The notes: generated by a model from the letters alone, not told the origin. A stretch of DNA of 64,000 bases from Blattamonas nauphoetae (GCA_033064195.1 JARBJD010000016.1:310001-374000); one strand, 5' to 3'. Positions 36,148 through 47,659 are shown, counted from the first letter of the stretch. Numbers and translations: made by a program.

Positions 36148-37452
36148 TTAATTATATTGAATCCAATTCTCCATCCAGCACCATCTGTCTCTGAACCATC
36201 AATCATTATTCTATTCGAAGACACATCCTCATTTCGTTCTTTATTTTCTTCTCCACAAAAACCTCTCCCCCTAACCGCGCTTAAAGCGTGGAAACTTGAT
36301 CTCAACAGTTCAGTCCTCTCATCCAACTCTCAGGATGAATCCATCTTATCGGCGGCAGTTATCACAAAAAATATTCACATTGATGCAAAAACATCCTTTT
36401 TTGCGTCAAATTTGATCTTTATAAACCAATCCGGCTCCATCCAAATTCTCCCGGTTCAGTTCGGAAAACTTCCGCACAAAGCATACAATCTCCTTCATCG
36501 ATGGACAGACTCGATTATACTCCCCCCTCCCAAAGAAATATTCACTTCTCTTCATTCATGCGGAGCGATTTGTTTCGCCATCCATAAAAACAGGAGCATC
36601 TGGAGCTTTGGAATGGATGGAGAAGGTCGCTATCAGACTAGTACGGCATTCTCCGTCAACCCTTTCTTTGGAAAGAAGGGAATTGCCAGGACATCGCATG
36701 GAGATTCATATGTCCGCGATATTGTATGCCACAACGAGTTTTTTCTCTTCATCTGCGAAAATGGGGCGGCATTTGTAATGGGATCGCTCAGGCCATTTGT
36801 TGCACTGACAATAGGCCTTCCAAATGATGGAGTTGTTGAACTTACAGATTCATCCATTTTTGGACCATGCTTTATCGATGAACTCTGCGGAACGATTTCT
36901 GATCAAAGTGACTTTGGACTCTTCGCGTCACCACTTGCAAAATTTATCCCAAGCATGTTTTCATTCATTGACGAATCTGGAGTTGCATATGTCAAACTTA
37001 TTGCCCAGGAAAACACCGAACAAGCAACATTCTTGACAGCTGTGTCTCCAACCTTTTTTGGTGGTGCAAAAATTGTGGAGATGTTTCGAGGTGTTCGTGA
37101 CTGCTATTTGACAGACAATCATATGCTTTATGTGACAGATATATGTCTCGACGCTCAACTCTTCAAACAGTCACTACAAAAGCCAGTTTCACTTCTTAAT
37201 TTGTCACAAATAGGCCCAGAACCGAGACTTCTTTGGGCTGATCAGCCATTTGTAACAGTATTGACGCGAGATCAGCAACTAGTGATGGTGGAATTATCAA
37301 GACATTCATCAATTGATAAGCCAGTAGAACCACACGTCACGAATATTACTCCATCTCTGTCCCATCTTGTGGGTGATCAATCTGGAAGGCGCCATCTTTT
37401 TGCACACCAATATGGGAAATCAGGTCCGGTCCACTGGTTGACTTTTGAATAG
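36148..37452 (+). CDS. RCC1-like beta-propeller protein (5' exon unresolved)
   Basis: A long open frame with no ATG near its 5' end; a TTTTTAG acceptor sits immediately before it at 36147, so the start codon lies in an upstream exon. A candidate is ATG at about 35992 (MPSLKDRITVSIISLLLF, donor GTAGTT at about 36058), which would give a hydrophobic leader. The protein of over 430 residues has weak RCC1-type blades (CFAIHKNRSIWSFGMDGEGR, AKIVEMFRGVRDCYLTDNHM). RCC1-like propellers serve many roles, and no orthologue is assigned. It is followed at a distance by a convergent unknown gene. Confidence 0.5.
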   Translation, partial: LIILNPILHPAPSVSEPSIIILFEDTSSFRSLFSSPQKPLPLTALKAWKLDLNSSVLSSNSQDESILSAAVITKNIHIDAKTSFFASNLIFINQSGSIQILPVQFGKLPHKAYNLLHRWTDSIILPPPKEIFTSLHSCGAICFAIHKNRSIWSFGMDGEGRYQTSTAFSVNPFFGKKGIARTSHGDSYVRDIVCHNEFFLFICENGAAFVMGSLRPFVALTIGLPNDGVVELTDSSIFGPCFIDELCGTISDQSDFGLFASPLAKFIPSMFSFIDESGVAYVKLIAQENTEQATFLTAVSPTFFGGAKIVEMFRGVRDCYLTDNHMLYVTDICLDAQLFKQSLQKPVSLLNLSQIGPEPRLLWADQPFVTVLTRDQQLVMVELSRHSSIDKPVEPHVTNITPSLSHLVGDQSGRRHLFAHQYGKSGPVHWLTFE

Positions 37453-37560
37453 ACTTGTCTGTTCAGTTTTTCCAAATCGTTTCAGATTTTGTCCGACATT
37501 TTGACGATTTCAGAATACAAATGATGCCCGATTGGTAATCTGAGATGTGAGGGAGAGATG

Positions 37561-38532
37561 TCACTGTCTCGGGACGGGTTGAGCAAAATGATGGAGTGGG
37601 TGGATGAGGAAAAATCCAAGGGCTGGAAGAAATTCATATTCCATCTGTTTAGCCTCAAGAATGGCTTCTGTCTTTTCACGGAGTTTGTGTCTTTCCGAAC
37701 TGTGTTTTCCTTTTCCCACGCTAATAAACAGGTGAGTCGGAATAAATTGACTCTCAAAGAGGGTCATACACCAATTCCAAACCCATTCGTCAATAGATGG
37801 AGATCGTTCTAAGCCTGTAGACCACTGAAATCCATTCCAGAGATTTTCCCAACCGTGAAGAAGAATGGAGAGGATAAGTTGAAGGAAGAAAGGTAGTTGG
37901 GTGTGAAACTCCAAAACAGGGCATAATCTGTATTCGTTTGTTGTGATTTTGTTTGTCTGAGGCATGCTGTCGCAGATCACTTGTTTATGGACATCATTTT
38001 CCGAGACATAAAAAGTAAGTGTATCAGCCAATAATGCAACCCGTTCAAAGAATAATGACTGGTTGTAGTGTACTAATCGTTGTAATGAGGCTCGTGGACA
38101 TTTGAGAGCTTCATCGAGTGAGAGAGTTGGATAGACAGTGATGAATACTGGCGAATTAGGCCAAATTTTTGATGATTCACAGAAAACATCATATGTGTGG
38201 CGAAGTGTTTGCACCGATAAATTGCGAGCGTTGAGGAGAATTCGAGTCGTTTTCCAGGAGTTGTGAACACTGTGGAGAACTTGTCGAATGATATCTTGAT
38301 TTGTGAATGGATACAAAGCAGATAGAAGATCAACATGAGTTGGATCAGGATTTCCTGGATTCGCTATTGTGTACAGATGACGAATGACGAAAAACTCAGA
38401 GATTGACGTTGTGCTTGTGATGTCAGAAATTATTTCCGGAGGGATGGAAGGAAATAATTGAGAGAGTGATTTTTGATAAATGGAAAGAGGATGTGGAGGA
38501 GGAGGAGGGAATTGAAGGGGTGAGAGAGCCAT
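37561..38532 (-). CDS. unidentified protein, 324 residues
   Basis: Single exon starting MALSPLQFPPPPPHPLS at 38532, with a proline-rich leader and then a mostly helical protein (PPEIISDITSTTSISEFFVI, RILLNARNLSVQTLRHTYDV, LQLILSILLHGWENLWNGFQ). It has no signal peptide and no recognised motif. The length of the open frame and its amino-acid balance support it. The 250 bp upstream (38540-38789) hold no other gene and are AT-rich. Confidence 0.6.
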   Translation of the reverse strand: MALSPLQFPPPPPHPLSIYQKSLSQLFPSIPPEIISDITSTTSISEFFVIRHLYTIANPGNPDPTHVDLLSALYPFTNQDIIRQVLHSVHNSWKTTRILLNARNLSVQTLRHTYDVFCESSKIWPNSPVFITVYPTLSLDEALKCPRASLQRLVHYNQSLFFERVALLADTLTFYVSENDVHKQVICDSMPQTNKITTNEYRLCPVLEFHTQLPFFLQLILSILLHGWENLWNGFQWSTGLERSPSIDEWVWNWCMTLFESQFIPTHLFISVGKGKHSSERHKLREKTEAILEAKQMEYEFLPALGFFLIHPLHHFAQPVPRQ

Positions 38533-38789
38533 GAAAAATATTGTGTGTTGGATCGGTGAGTTTGACAATTCGAGGAAATATATATAATATAACTTGCGCG
38601 ACGGCTTTAAATAAATGAATTGTGCGATTAATAAGAGATCATTCTGCAAGGTTCGTTCGAGAGTTCACAAGTCCTTCCATGAGACTTGTGTATAGACAGT
38701 GAACAATCCAACGCCGATCTCGGCTCTATAGATAACATACTTGGGAAATTAACACTGAATTAAACGGTCAGGGAGCTCGACGAACAAAA

Positions 38790-41787
38790 TCAATGACGCT
38801 GCTTAACAAGCGATCTCCCGCGGGGCTCGGTGATGGGAGCCTGCTCCGTCTTGAGCGGGGGGAGAGAGAAAAGGTGTGGCTGCCTGCGGTTGGAGCTGTG
38901 GTCCTTCTCGCCCCCGCGGCTGACGTGTCTGGGAGGTGATGGGCTGACAGGGCTGTTGAGAGGAGTGGCGTCGGGTGGATTGCGGTGCTTGCGATGGACG
39001 TGGAATTGGTGGAGATTCGCAGCTGGTGTTGGAGAAGTGGAAGATGGGCGGTGGCTCCTCTTCCGCTTGGAGTCGAGTGTATGAAGTTGCTTCTCCCGCC
39101 GGGCCTTCTTCACTTCCCGTTTTTGCTTTTCGATTTTGGTCGAAGACAGAGAGGGGTCGGCGGTGACACATGGAATGGTGAGTGGGATTGTGGCGGAGTA
39201 TGCGAGTTTGGGGGGGCTGGTGGAGTGTGGTTGAGTGGCGAGGAAGGAGGGGTCGGGGATTGTCAGCGCGAACGGAAGAGACTGCGGCGAAAGGGAGGGG
39301 TGGTAATCTGGGGATGAGGAGTTCAGATGGGTGTGGCCAGGATCAAGCAGGCCCTGCGAAGGAAGAGAAGGAAATGAAATTGTCTTTTTGATGTGAGCTT
39401 GTTCCTGTGGAGTGGGAGCAACCAAGAATTGGGGCGGCGACAGGATGCTCACCGCACTCTCCGAAGAATGGGCCTTTCCGGAGCGCGACGAGTGGGCATC
39501 GCCTTCGGTCGATCGAACTTTGGCAGACGAGCGTGAATGTGTCTCGTGTTTGTGATGTGTTGAGATGTGGCCTGATTTGGTGTTGTGCTGTTTCGCGTAT
39601 TGTTTGCGGCGGTTGATGCGCTGTTTGTGGAGGGCGGACAAATTTGAACGAAGAGACGACGAGCCGCTTGGGGAATTCTTGGAAGTGTGTGAGGATTGGC
39701 CAGAGAGAGACGGAGAGGCTGAGCCAGAGGTTGAAGTGGGGAGATTGGAGGGCAGCATAGAATCGGAGGTCGTGGTGGAGTCGGGGGAGGATGCGCGAGG
39801 TGATGGAGTCCGAGACGACAGATGGAACATGTTGAGAATATTCCGGTGCTTCGCCTCGCTCTGTGGTTCAGGAACGACAATTGCCAAGGTTGTGGACTCT
39901 TTTGGGGCGGGGACAACGGGAGGGGACTCGGGCAAAGCCGCTTTGACATCGCTTTCCTGCGGGTCAGGAATGGGATAGTCATCTTTGTCCGGAATCTCGT
40001 TGATGGTCTCAAGGTTGTGACGCCGTGAATCCCATGTGTCTTCCCAAAAGCGGCCCATCTCAGATTCTCGGATGGCTTTGATGATGCTCCCAAAATTTCG
40101 GAGTTTCATCTGCTCGTCCTCACTCTCCACCTCGTCTTCTTTCGATGGAATACTTGTTGGAAGAATATCTAATCTCTCGATTGATTTATCGATTCTTTCC
40201 ACATTTTCGTCTTTTCTGAGTTTATCCTTCTTTTTGGCTGGGTCTTTTTTCCGTTCTTCGGCTTTGTCCTCTTTACGTTTCTGGTGGAGGCGGGTTTGGG
40301 GCATAGGTGACTGTGACACAAAACGCTCTTTTCGCCAGTTTTCCAGAGACACAGAACGAGCAAGGAGAATTGTGGAGGCGATTGATGGTGGAGGAGTATT
40401 GCCGCGTTCAACACTCTTTCTACTCTCTTTAATTGTCTGAAGCATCGATTTTGCACTCCATCTATTGTTTTTTGTGAAGAGGAACACTCCGAGAAGCGGT
40501 TGGGAGTCGTTTGCTTGTGGATCGAGGAGAGATTTGGTCGATAAATACGGAAGAGCATTGGAGAACGTGCGGTGAATGATATCCACAGATCGGTCGAGGT
40601 TGGTGTTGTCTACACATGGGATCTGAGAAATAGAGACACGAAGAAATCATGACGAAAGAATTGATGAAAAAAGATGAAAAGATGGAGAATCATGACTCCA
40701 CATACACGGATGATATTGGCTCGGGTGAGATTTCGTTTCTGGATGGTCCGGATGTTGCTAATGTTGGCGACATATTTGTTTCGATTCGGATCGAGTGACA
40801 TGTATTTAGCTCGGACAGCCATTCGCTCCACGTGCTTTTTCTCGTCTGAAACAATAATTAAGAACGGGATTATTGATTTGTGCTTCTTGGACAGATTCAG
40901 CATTTCATCAGGAGTCAGATGGACACCTTCAATTATCAATGATTCTCCCATCGCCTCGTAATTGCTGATAACACGGTCTAGATGATCGCAAACCATCCGG
41001 CATTGACGAGAATATCCTTCAATCAGCCGGTCTTTGGGATTCATCTCTTCGCCGTGTTCTTCCATGGAGACGAGTTGGCCTGTTTCGTACGTGGAGACCC
41101 AGAGTGGAGCAGTCTTTGGATCGGATGTGTCCAGACAAGTACGAAGAACATGCCGGATGCTGTCTGTTGATATGACTGTGTTAATTCCGAGACGGGCACC
41201 GAGGACTGATGCAATTGTACTTTTCCCACATCCTGACGTACCTCCAAGCAGAAGTGTGAAACTGGCCTTTCGAGTGACAATGTCAAAGGCTGCTCCAGCT
41301 TTTTGGGTGATTCGCTGCTGCAGTTGGTTTACACTTGGTTTCCTACAGTGGTTCGGAAGGATGGTTGTTTGAGCGTGAATCGTGAACAGTAGAAAATGGA
41401 CCAAAGAATGTGTGAGAGAAAACGGAGGGACAGACATTTTAATGACAGATGTTGCAAGTTCAATTGTTGCGGATCGATTCAGAACGACGACAGTTGAATC
41501 GGGGGCTCCTCCAGCTTGAATAAGGACGTCTTCTGAAGTTTTCAAAAGGAAACAAAAAACAAGGGGTGTACAAAATTGGATGAAGCGAGATTTAGAGTGA
41601 GCAGACGGGCGAATTTGACGGCATCTTTGACTTTACAGCCAATGACTTGGAAGAATGTCTGGAGTTGGTGTTTATGTAACGTGGAAGGGGCTGTGGAGAG
41701 CACCCCATTCATGGGAAAAACAATCCCCGAATGAGAGTTGGGAGCTGAATTGAGGAGACTGAAATGGGGCGATCGTGGTCGGCTCAT
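38790..41787 (-). CDS. LPA1-like protein: 2-phosphoglycerate-kinase-type P-loop kinase with long disordered tail
   Basis: Resembles plant LPA1 (low phytic acid) and archaeal 2-phosphoglycerate kinase. The N-terminal module (FFQVIGCKVKDAVKFAQ) matches the LPA1 segment QLMGCKARHAFKISQ. The kinase part has the P-loop TLLLGGTSGCGKSTIASVLG, ESLIIEGVHLTPDEM and NISNIRTIQKRNLTRANIIR, then IPCVDNTNLDRSVDIIHRTF. Introns 41533-41606, 41343-41435 and 40623-40705 (74, 93 and 83 nt) link these in frame. The start used is MSRPRSPHF at 41787; an earlier in-frame ATG exists. About 550 C-terminal residues are Ser/Pro/Lys-rich and disordered. In plants the family affects inositol-phosphate levels; the substrate here is unknown. 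Confidence 0.8.
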
Positions 41788-41929
41788 CGAATCCTCACTT
41801 AGAAGGAGCAGTACATCAAAGAAAATGAATTTGATAGGATGCCTTTTCCTCAAACATTTGGGTACTTTAACAAAAATCTCTGAAAGAGACGAGTTTTAGT
41901 TGAGTTCGAGTTCGTCGTAGTGAAATGAG

Positions 41930-42724
41930 TTAAGAATCACTTTCTGATGAGTCACTTGTCTCTTCCGACGACGAATCATCGCTATCCATCATCATTTCAA
42001 GAGGAGATACTCTGGGTTGAAGCCCTTCCTGCATAGAGACAATGATTAAGAAAAAAACAGTATACAGTTTTTTCTAGTGCCCATCGTTTGGGAAGACGTG
42101 GCAAAATTACATCACAGACACGTTCTTTTGTTAATAAATCATCGATAAACTCATCGACATGAGTCAGAGAACAATCTAATGAAAGTGTCATAATCAGGAA
42201 GAAAGATAAACCTACAATGTTTCTACATTTAAGTTTCCGATAATCCGCAAGAAGTGGCTCTAAATTTTGATAAATATCCATTGGTGCGCCCGTCAGCCGT
42301 AGATAGAATGCACCAAGGATTCTGAGATATCTGGATGTAAAGAACAATTGAAAAGAATCGGTAAATAATATACTTACTACTTTCATCACGTACATAGGCG
42401 AGAGTGGTTTCCAAGTCGGGCTGAATTTGTAAAAGTTTGAGGACGAGACAGAGGAATGGTGTTGGTTGCATTGTTCCACCAAATAACCCTCCATAATATG
42501 TTAAATCAACAGCACGATCAATTATCGATGCAGCTAAAAGAAAGACGGATTGATGAGAGAGATGGCATGTTAATATAAGAGATGAGGAGGAGGATACCAT
42601 CGAGCGCAAAACATTGTTCCTTCCAATAAAGACATCCTTGAATTTTCTTTCTTGTGATATCCTCAATAAGGAATTGTGGATTTCGCCCATGAATTTGTCG
42701 TGCTTTCGTATCGACGCGATTCAT
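41930..42724 (-). CDS. PRPF38A: pre-mRNA-splicing factor PRP38
   Basis: PRP38 is a tri-snRNP/B-complex protein needed for spliceosome activation. Five exons join to a near-complete core: MNRVDTKARQIHGRNPQFLI, YWKEQCFALDAASIIDRAVD, GGLFGGTMQPTPFLCLVLKL, SKYLRILGAFYLRLTGAPMD, THVDEFIDDLLTKERVCDVI, LPRLPKRWALEKTEGLQPRV. Introns are 42534-42597, 42331-42373, 42176-42211 and 42029-42065 (64, 43, 36 and 37 nt). The C-terminus is only a short acidic Ser/Asp tail (DSDDSSSEETSDSSESDS); the long Arg/Ser domain of animal PRP38A is absent, as in several protists and yeast. Confidence 0.95.
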
Positions 42725-42812
42725 TTAAAAAATTGTGGTTTGAGAGAAAGAAATGATGAAAAATTGATATAAGAGTATCAAAAACATGGAAAAAAGAAAC
42801 TGTGAAGTGAAA

Positions 42813-43940
42813 TTAAGAAAACCCATCAAGATTCCAGCCATCTGTCCTCTCAACGTGAATCTGACATCCTGGAGCATCCTTTGACTCAGTCATACAGCAG
42901 CTCCACACATCTTTCTTCTCCACTTGTGAGTATCCCTGCAAGGCAATAAAAGAAGGCGATAGAAGAAGGAAAAAGAACAAACAAAGGTGCCAGGATGTGT
43001 GCGGGTAACCTTTTGGTTGGCTGATGGTTTTGTCTTCTTCTTCCAAGTTAATTGTCTTTCATGAACTGTGGCCTCAAATTCGTCCTGTTTTCTCTTCATT
43101 TTCCTCTCTTTTTTCTCCTGTCCCAGTGATTCTGCCTTTCTCTTCTCTTCCATGAATATCCTCTCCCTCTCCATCAACCCGATTCGGGAATCTGTCCGAA
43201 ATCGTTTTGGGTCTTTGACTGTCATGTGCTTTGTGGCTTCCATTGGATATCTGTCCTTCCAACGTCGCTCGTTCGGGTCGATGCTGACTGTGGAATTCCA
43301 CGGAACTCCAATCATTGGATCATCTGTCATTGTTGGTCGTGTGCGAATACGGGCAAGGCAAGGTGCCTTCGAAAGAGCAGTATCTGGTGAAACAGGAAGC
43401 GTTCTGTCGACAACTCCAGTGGTGAAAGCACGACCACGTTTGTTTGTTCTGTCAAAACGAATGGTTTTATCTTCAGTAAAAACAGTAGATGACATGTATG
43501 GAGTTGGAGTGGTTGGTGAGAAGGTTCGTTCTCGCATTCTGGGAGATGTTCTGACGTGTGATTGAGAAAGCGATGACATGGCGCGAGGATGAGTAAAAGT
43601 GTGAAGTGTTTCAGGATCTCTAATCGCTGCAGGGGATAAGACTCGTTGAGATCTGTTGTACACAGCGTGTGTCTATGACAGTGGGGTGATGAAAAAGATG
43701 ATGAAAAGGTAGACTTCCTGTGGAGACTCAGACAATCCCATGAGTGTATACGATCCAGGAGTGTCAAATTTAGTCAGGTGAGGATCACAAACAATCGGGT
43801 TTTTCAGAATTGGCAGAGGGGAATGTAGATCTCTCTTGATGTCCTTTTCCAAGGGCTGGAACTAAATCAAGAATAAGTGAAACGAAACTCACAACAAACT
43901 CGAGATAATTGCCGAGAAGGCGAAATATCTGCTCGTCCAT
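42813..43940 (-). CDS. probable axonemal protein with W-x-CC...GC C-terminal motif
   Basis: Starts MDEQIFRLLGNYLEF at 43940. Introns end before FQPLEKDIKRDLHSPLPILK, before THAVYNRSQRVLSPAAIRDP and, in the last case, before GYSQVEKKDVWSCCMTESKD. The C-terminus is APGCQIHVERTDGWNLDGFS. The centre is basic with a charged helix (EKRKAESLGQEKKERKMKRK). Trp-x-Cys-Cys followed by Gly-Cys is a pattern seen in several flagellum-associated proteins; here that link is inference. Its start lies about 50 bp inside the predicted 3' part of the next gene upstream on the same strand, in another frame. Confidence 0.6.
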
Positions 43941-44252
43941 TCCGAATTAAAGTGTCCGAGTTCCAATTCTGTTCTGAGATTGATGAAACGGAGGAAACGT
44001 GATGCAGAAAGGCAGAAGATACTCGCACCATACGGCTGTCCCTTCATGTACTCTAGGAGTCAAGGAAAGAAGATTGAGAAAGAGTTGTGAAGTGAAGAGA
44101 ACTCGACCTTCTATCTCTCGTCTTTTCTTCACAATAGAGCGCAATGGCTGGAACTCCTTGAAGGCATTGTAGTCTCTGGAATAATTTTTGGGAGCTGTTG
44201 CATCTCCAGGTAGTTCTCTCTTCTTGTACTGCTGCACGGTGGCGACAGACAT
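43889..44252 (-). CDS. small unidentified protein overlapping the next gene start
   Basis: Starts MSVATVQQYKKRELPGDATA, then KNYSRDYNAFKEFQPLRSIV and KKRREIE. A GT at about 44106 and an acceptor at about 44053 (phase 1) lead to EYMKGQPYGASIFCLSASRF, LRFINLRTELELGHFNSEW and a stop at 43889. The first exon looks convincing. The second is less sure because it runs across the start of the following gene. The two could instead be one gene with a further intron. No family is recognised. Confidence 0.4.
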
Positions 44253-44340
44253 TTTATTATGGTTCAAGAAACCGTTTGATGAATAGAAGTAATGTGTTGG
44301 ATAAAAGTTGAAAAATATGATATATGAAATGACGCAGATT

Positions 44341-46316
44341 CTAGACTTCCTCATCTTTCTTCGCTTTTCTCGCTCGTTGTTCAGCAATTTCTGCGGCCTG
44401 GATGGCTTGCCTCTTCAAAGCATTTCGATCAAGAAGGGTATTGTCATCTTCACCTGATGAATCATCTATAACAAGGGGGAACAAGAAGAGAAAATTCACA
44501 TCGAGAAGAAGAACACACCGTGTTCATCGTCATCGTCCTCGTCGGCACCCATTTCCTCAAAGTTGATTCGGACATTGCCGTCAGGGAGTAACTGTGATGG
44601 AGTTGGTCCTGTGGCACCAGGTCCGGGTGTAGAACCATCACGGGCCGGTAGGTCGGCTCCAGTTTCTTCAGCTTCGATGATGGCGTCTTCCCTTTCTTGT
44701 TTGCGCCTCTCTTGTTCCTCACGATACTCTCTCGTTTCTTCCATCATCAATGTGACACATTCTTCCATTTTCTGGAACAGATCACTGACATAGCTGTCAT
44801 CGTCCGGATTCTTGATTCCATGTTCATCGAATGTGGGAAGGGACGAGGTTGGGAGGAGGTTTGGATAACCCTCACGATCAACATCGTCTTCGCTCATGCC
44901 AGGCGGAATGCAAGTGATAGCCAGCTTTGTTGTGATGAGATGAATTCCTTCGTTGACCTCGATTTGTTGCTGTTTCGATTCGATGTACCGTTTCCTGGTT
45001 TCGTTTTCTTTTGATTTGATTGATTCCAACTCCCGTTCCAGTTGTTCTTTTCTAACTTTCTCGCTGACTTTGTCTGCACCTTCTTCTTTCGCTTGTTCCA
45101 ACTCTTGTGCTGCTGCTGCACGGCCAATTTTGGCTCGTTCCAATCGACCTTCTGTGGTCTTTCGTCGTTCCTCGCATTCTTTGTAGTACTCTGTCTGAAC
45201 CAGGAATTTCTGGATGACTTTGTTGACATCGTCGTCGCCAGTTGCTTCCTTCATTCTGCGCAATGATTCTTCATCCTTTGCGAGTCTTTCCTCGGCCCTC
45301 ATGATTTCCTGGTCGGTCATGTTCCGTTCTGATGTGACAACCTGGTATTCGTTGTGGAGCGAACGGTTCTGATTTTCGTTCAACATTGAATCATTATCTT
45401 CCTGAAGCCGCATCCTCTCTTCCTCTGCCTCCAATCTTCGTTCACGACTTTCCACCTTTTGTTGGTATAGCCTCTCTTTCTGCCTCAATTTCTTCTCGAA
45501 ACGTTTGCGATCGTTTTCTGATTCTTGTCGAACTTGTGTGACCTCCATCTTGGCCATGTCGCGGGATGAACGGGCTGATTTTTGCATCAGCAGGAGTTCT
45601 TCCAAATCTTCATTGCGTTGAGCCATGGTTTCCTCCATTTCAGCGAGTTGAGCATTGAAGTTTGCTTCCTCTTCCTAAATGAAGAATCTGGAAGAGTATA
45701 GTCACAAACATTAAGTCGTTTAATAATTTGTTCGTACGTCTTTCTGATGGACTGTGCTTCGTTGTATTTAATTACGAACTTGTCCAGTTGGTTTTCGAGA
45801 TTGCGAATTTTCTGGAAAAATGAAATGCTGATTGGAAAACCTTCCGGGGAGCAGCATTGGCATCCATGGGAGCGAGACCTTTCAATTCCCGATATTGTTC
45901 ATTGAGTTTACGCTTTCGTTTCTGGAGTTCAAGTTTGTCCGTGTTTTGTTTGTCTAAATCCTTCTTCAAAACAATGAGTTGATTTTGGAGTGCGCCTTTA
46001 TTGGCTTCTGAGACATTATAATGTTCGGCAACGTTTTCCTAAACAAGATGAGGAAGATGAGAATTTGAATGATTGATGGTTGAACTATACTCTTTGGAGA
46101 TCGATTAATCTCTTCCTAATTTCAGCGTTTTGTTGTTTCAAATGTTGAATCAATTCCTCATTCTTTTGTTGTGTGATCGCTGATTGTTCCTCAAAGGCAG
46201 CTTGATCTCCGACTGAACAAGGAATTCATTCACTGAGAGAAAAAGAGAAGAATACGAGAGAGAATCTTGCGCTTCTCTTCAAGTTGATCATCATCAATGT
46301 AGTCTGTTCCACTCAT
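44341..46316 (-). CDS. ODAD3: outer dynein arm docking complex subunit (CCDC151/ODA10-like)
   Basis: A coiled-coil protein of about 560 residues that resembles CCDC151/ODAD3, which anchors outer dynein arms to ciliary doublets. The start is MSGTDYIDDDQLEEKRK at 46316. Six exons join in phase; landmarks are VGDQAAFEEQSAITQQKNEE, IRKRLIDLQRENVAEHYNVS, then KIRNLENQLDKFVIKYNEAQ and the diagnostic ATGDDDVNKVIQKFLVQTEY (family ATGVSDVNEVIQK). An unstructured Gly/Pro/acidic stretch follows, then the last exon DDSSGEDDNTLLDRNALKRQ ending KKDEEV. Introns are 30-60 nt. Assignment to ODAD3 rather than CCDC63/114 rests on the VIQKF block. Confidence 0.75.
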
Positions 46317-46360
46317 TCAGCGAGAACAGAGACGACCGTTTATCGAAAAAACAAGTGCGG

Positions 46361-46821
46361 TCAGATCTTGATTGGATTTCCAGATTCTGACTGAATCGAG
46401 TCAGATTGACCCAATATGTCTTGAAAGGAACGGTTTATACACAATGAGTGATTGTGAAAAAGAAAGAAGGCAAAATGAAGGAACTTTTCTTTTCTTATTC
46501 GAGAATGGACTATTGGCGAAATGTTTTGATCATTTTGAAATGAATGGCATTTCGAAATACATTCATTTGTTTCAAAAGTCGATAATACAAAGGGAGAATG
46601 AAGTTGAGGAAAGCAGAAAAAAGGAGAGGGGAAATGAACACCAGTTGTGACTGAATAATCGAGGAAGTAAGAGTCTACTTCTACAGGCCCACATCCCTGA
46701 AGATCGAAAGCAATTTCAGCTTGAAATATCTCTTCTTCGACTCTTTCATTCTCTATTGTGGAGAACACGTCCAATCACAGAAGTTGAATCGGCCAAGTAT
46801 AAGAAATGTCAACGATTTCAT
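46361..46821 (-). CDS. uncertain small gene
   Basis: An exon reads TIENERVEEEIFQAEIAFDL then QGCGPVEVDSYFLDYSVTT and has a GTGTTC donor. A phase-compatible acceptor near 46430 continues DILGQSDSIQSESGNPIKI to a stop at 46361. A candidate first exon, ATG at 46821 (MKSLTFLILGRFNFCDW), recalls the N-terminus of COMMD4-like proteins, but the rest does not support COMMD. The intron would be about 225 nt, long for this genome. It is the last plausible host gene before the repeat-rich part. Confidence 0.3.
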
Positions 46822-47139
46822 ACTACAAGTCACTCTCAAACACGTCAACGTCAGAATTTTTGACATCATTCTAAATGTCGAATAACTACACTCAAAACCA
46901 ATCTCCTCTCATGGATGAAAAATGAATCGACCTTTCTCTCGAATTGGTGTAGGATATGATAGAACTGTTTTTTCTTGAATCATGATCAAGGCTTGATAAG
47001 TGCGTTCAATTGCTTTTTTTGTTTGTGACCGCCGAGCTTTTGAATGATGTAAAAGATTCTGACCTAGATGGAAGTCGATTTCTCGATGAACTTTTGACAA
47101 TCTCTACATTCGCTTTTTCTGTGCATCATCAGCTCCATT
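46822..47139. other. gene-free border stretch
   Basis: No convincing gene. A 63-codon minus-strand ORF at 46909-47100 has no features. This marks the change from gene-dense to repeat-rich DNA. Confidence 0.5.
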
Positions 47140-47650
47140 TGTAGTGCTGTCAGAAAGGCGCCAAAATTCAGTAACCCGCCATAAATCGAGATTTTTTCTG
47201 GGAAATGTTGTTTTGGTGAAGAAAGCATCCCGTCAAACTTTTGGAGCTAAAGACCCATTATTGGGCGCTGTAGCCTCATGCAGCAGAATACTCACAAAAG
47301 CCCAAAACTTTTCAACGTCATGTCTCCATCACTAACCATCCGTTTTCAACCAAATAAAAGTCATTTTAGTCGGAAAGAATTTGAAAAACTTTTTTTATGA
47401 AAAAGGACCATTTTTTACCTCTGAGTGGGTTGTCGAGAGTAAATGGGTTTTTTGGCTTTTATCCAGATACCCAGTATTTTTTTCAAACATTTACCAAAGT
47501 GTTCGGATCATCCCAAAACACATCTGGAGAAAAGTTCATGACAATTGATCCAGAGGTTGTTGAGATATAGCCAATACGAAATGGGAAAATGTCACAATTC
47601 ATGTACTTTGCGTTTTTCTCAGTGGGTAGCGGGAGATTTTTTCTAAACAA
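47140..47650. repeat. diverged copy A of the AT-rich foldback repeat family
   Basis: Shares internal blocks with the copies at 53.2 and 60.2 kb: a stretch like CATCCGTTTTCAACCAAATA at about 47338, runs of T/A around CCAGTATTTTTTTCAAAC at about 47471, and a block ending GAAATGGGAAAATG. Terminal arms are poorly preserved and the limits are approximate. It abuts the hAT remnant. Confidence 0.35.
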
Positions 47651-47659
47651 TACATTTTT

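Noticed and set aside
36157-36159. TTG as start codon of the RCC1-like gene
   Set aside because: Nuclear genes here start with ATG and an acceptor lies directly upstream, so a 5' exon is more likely.
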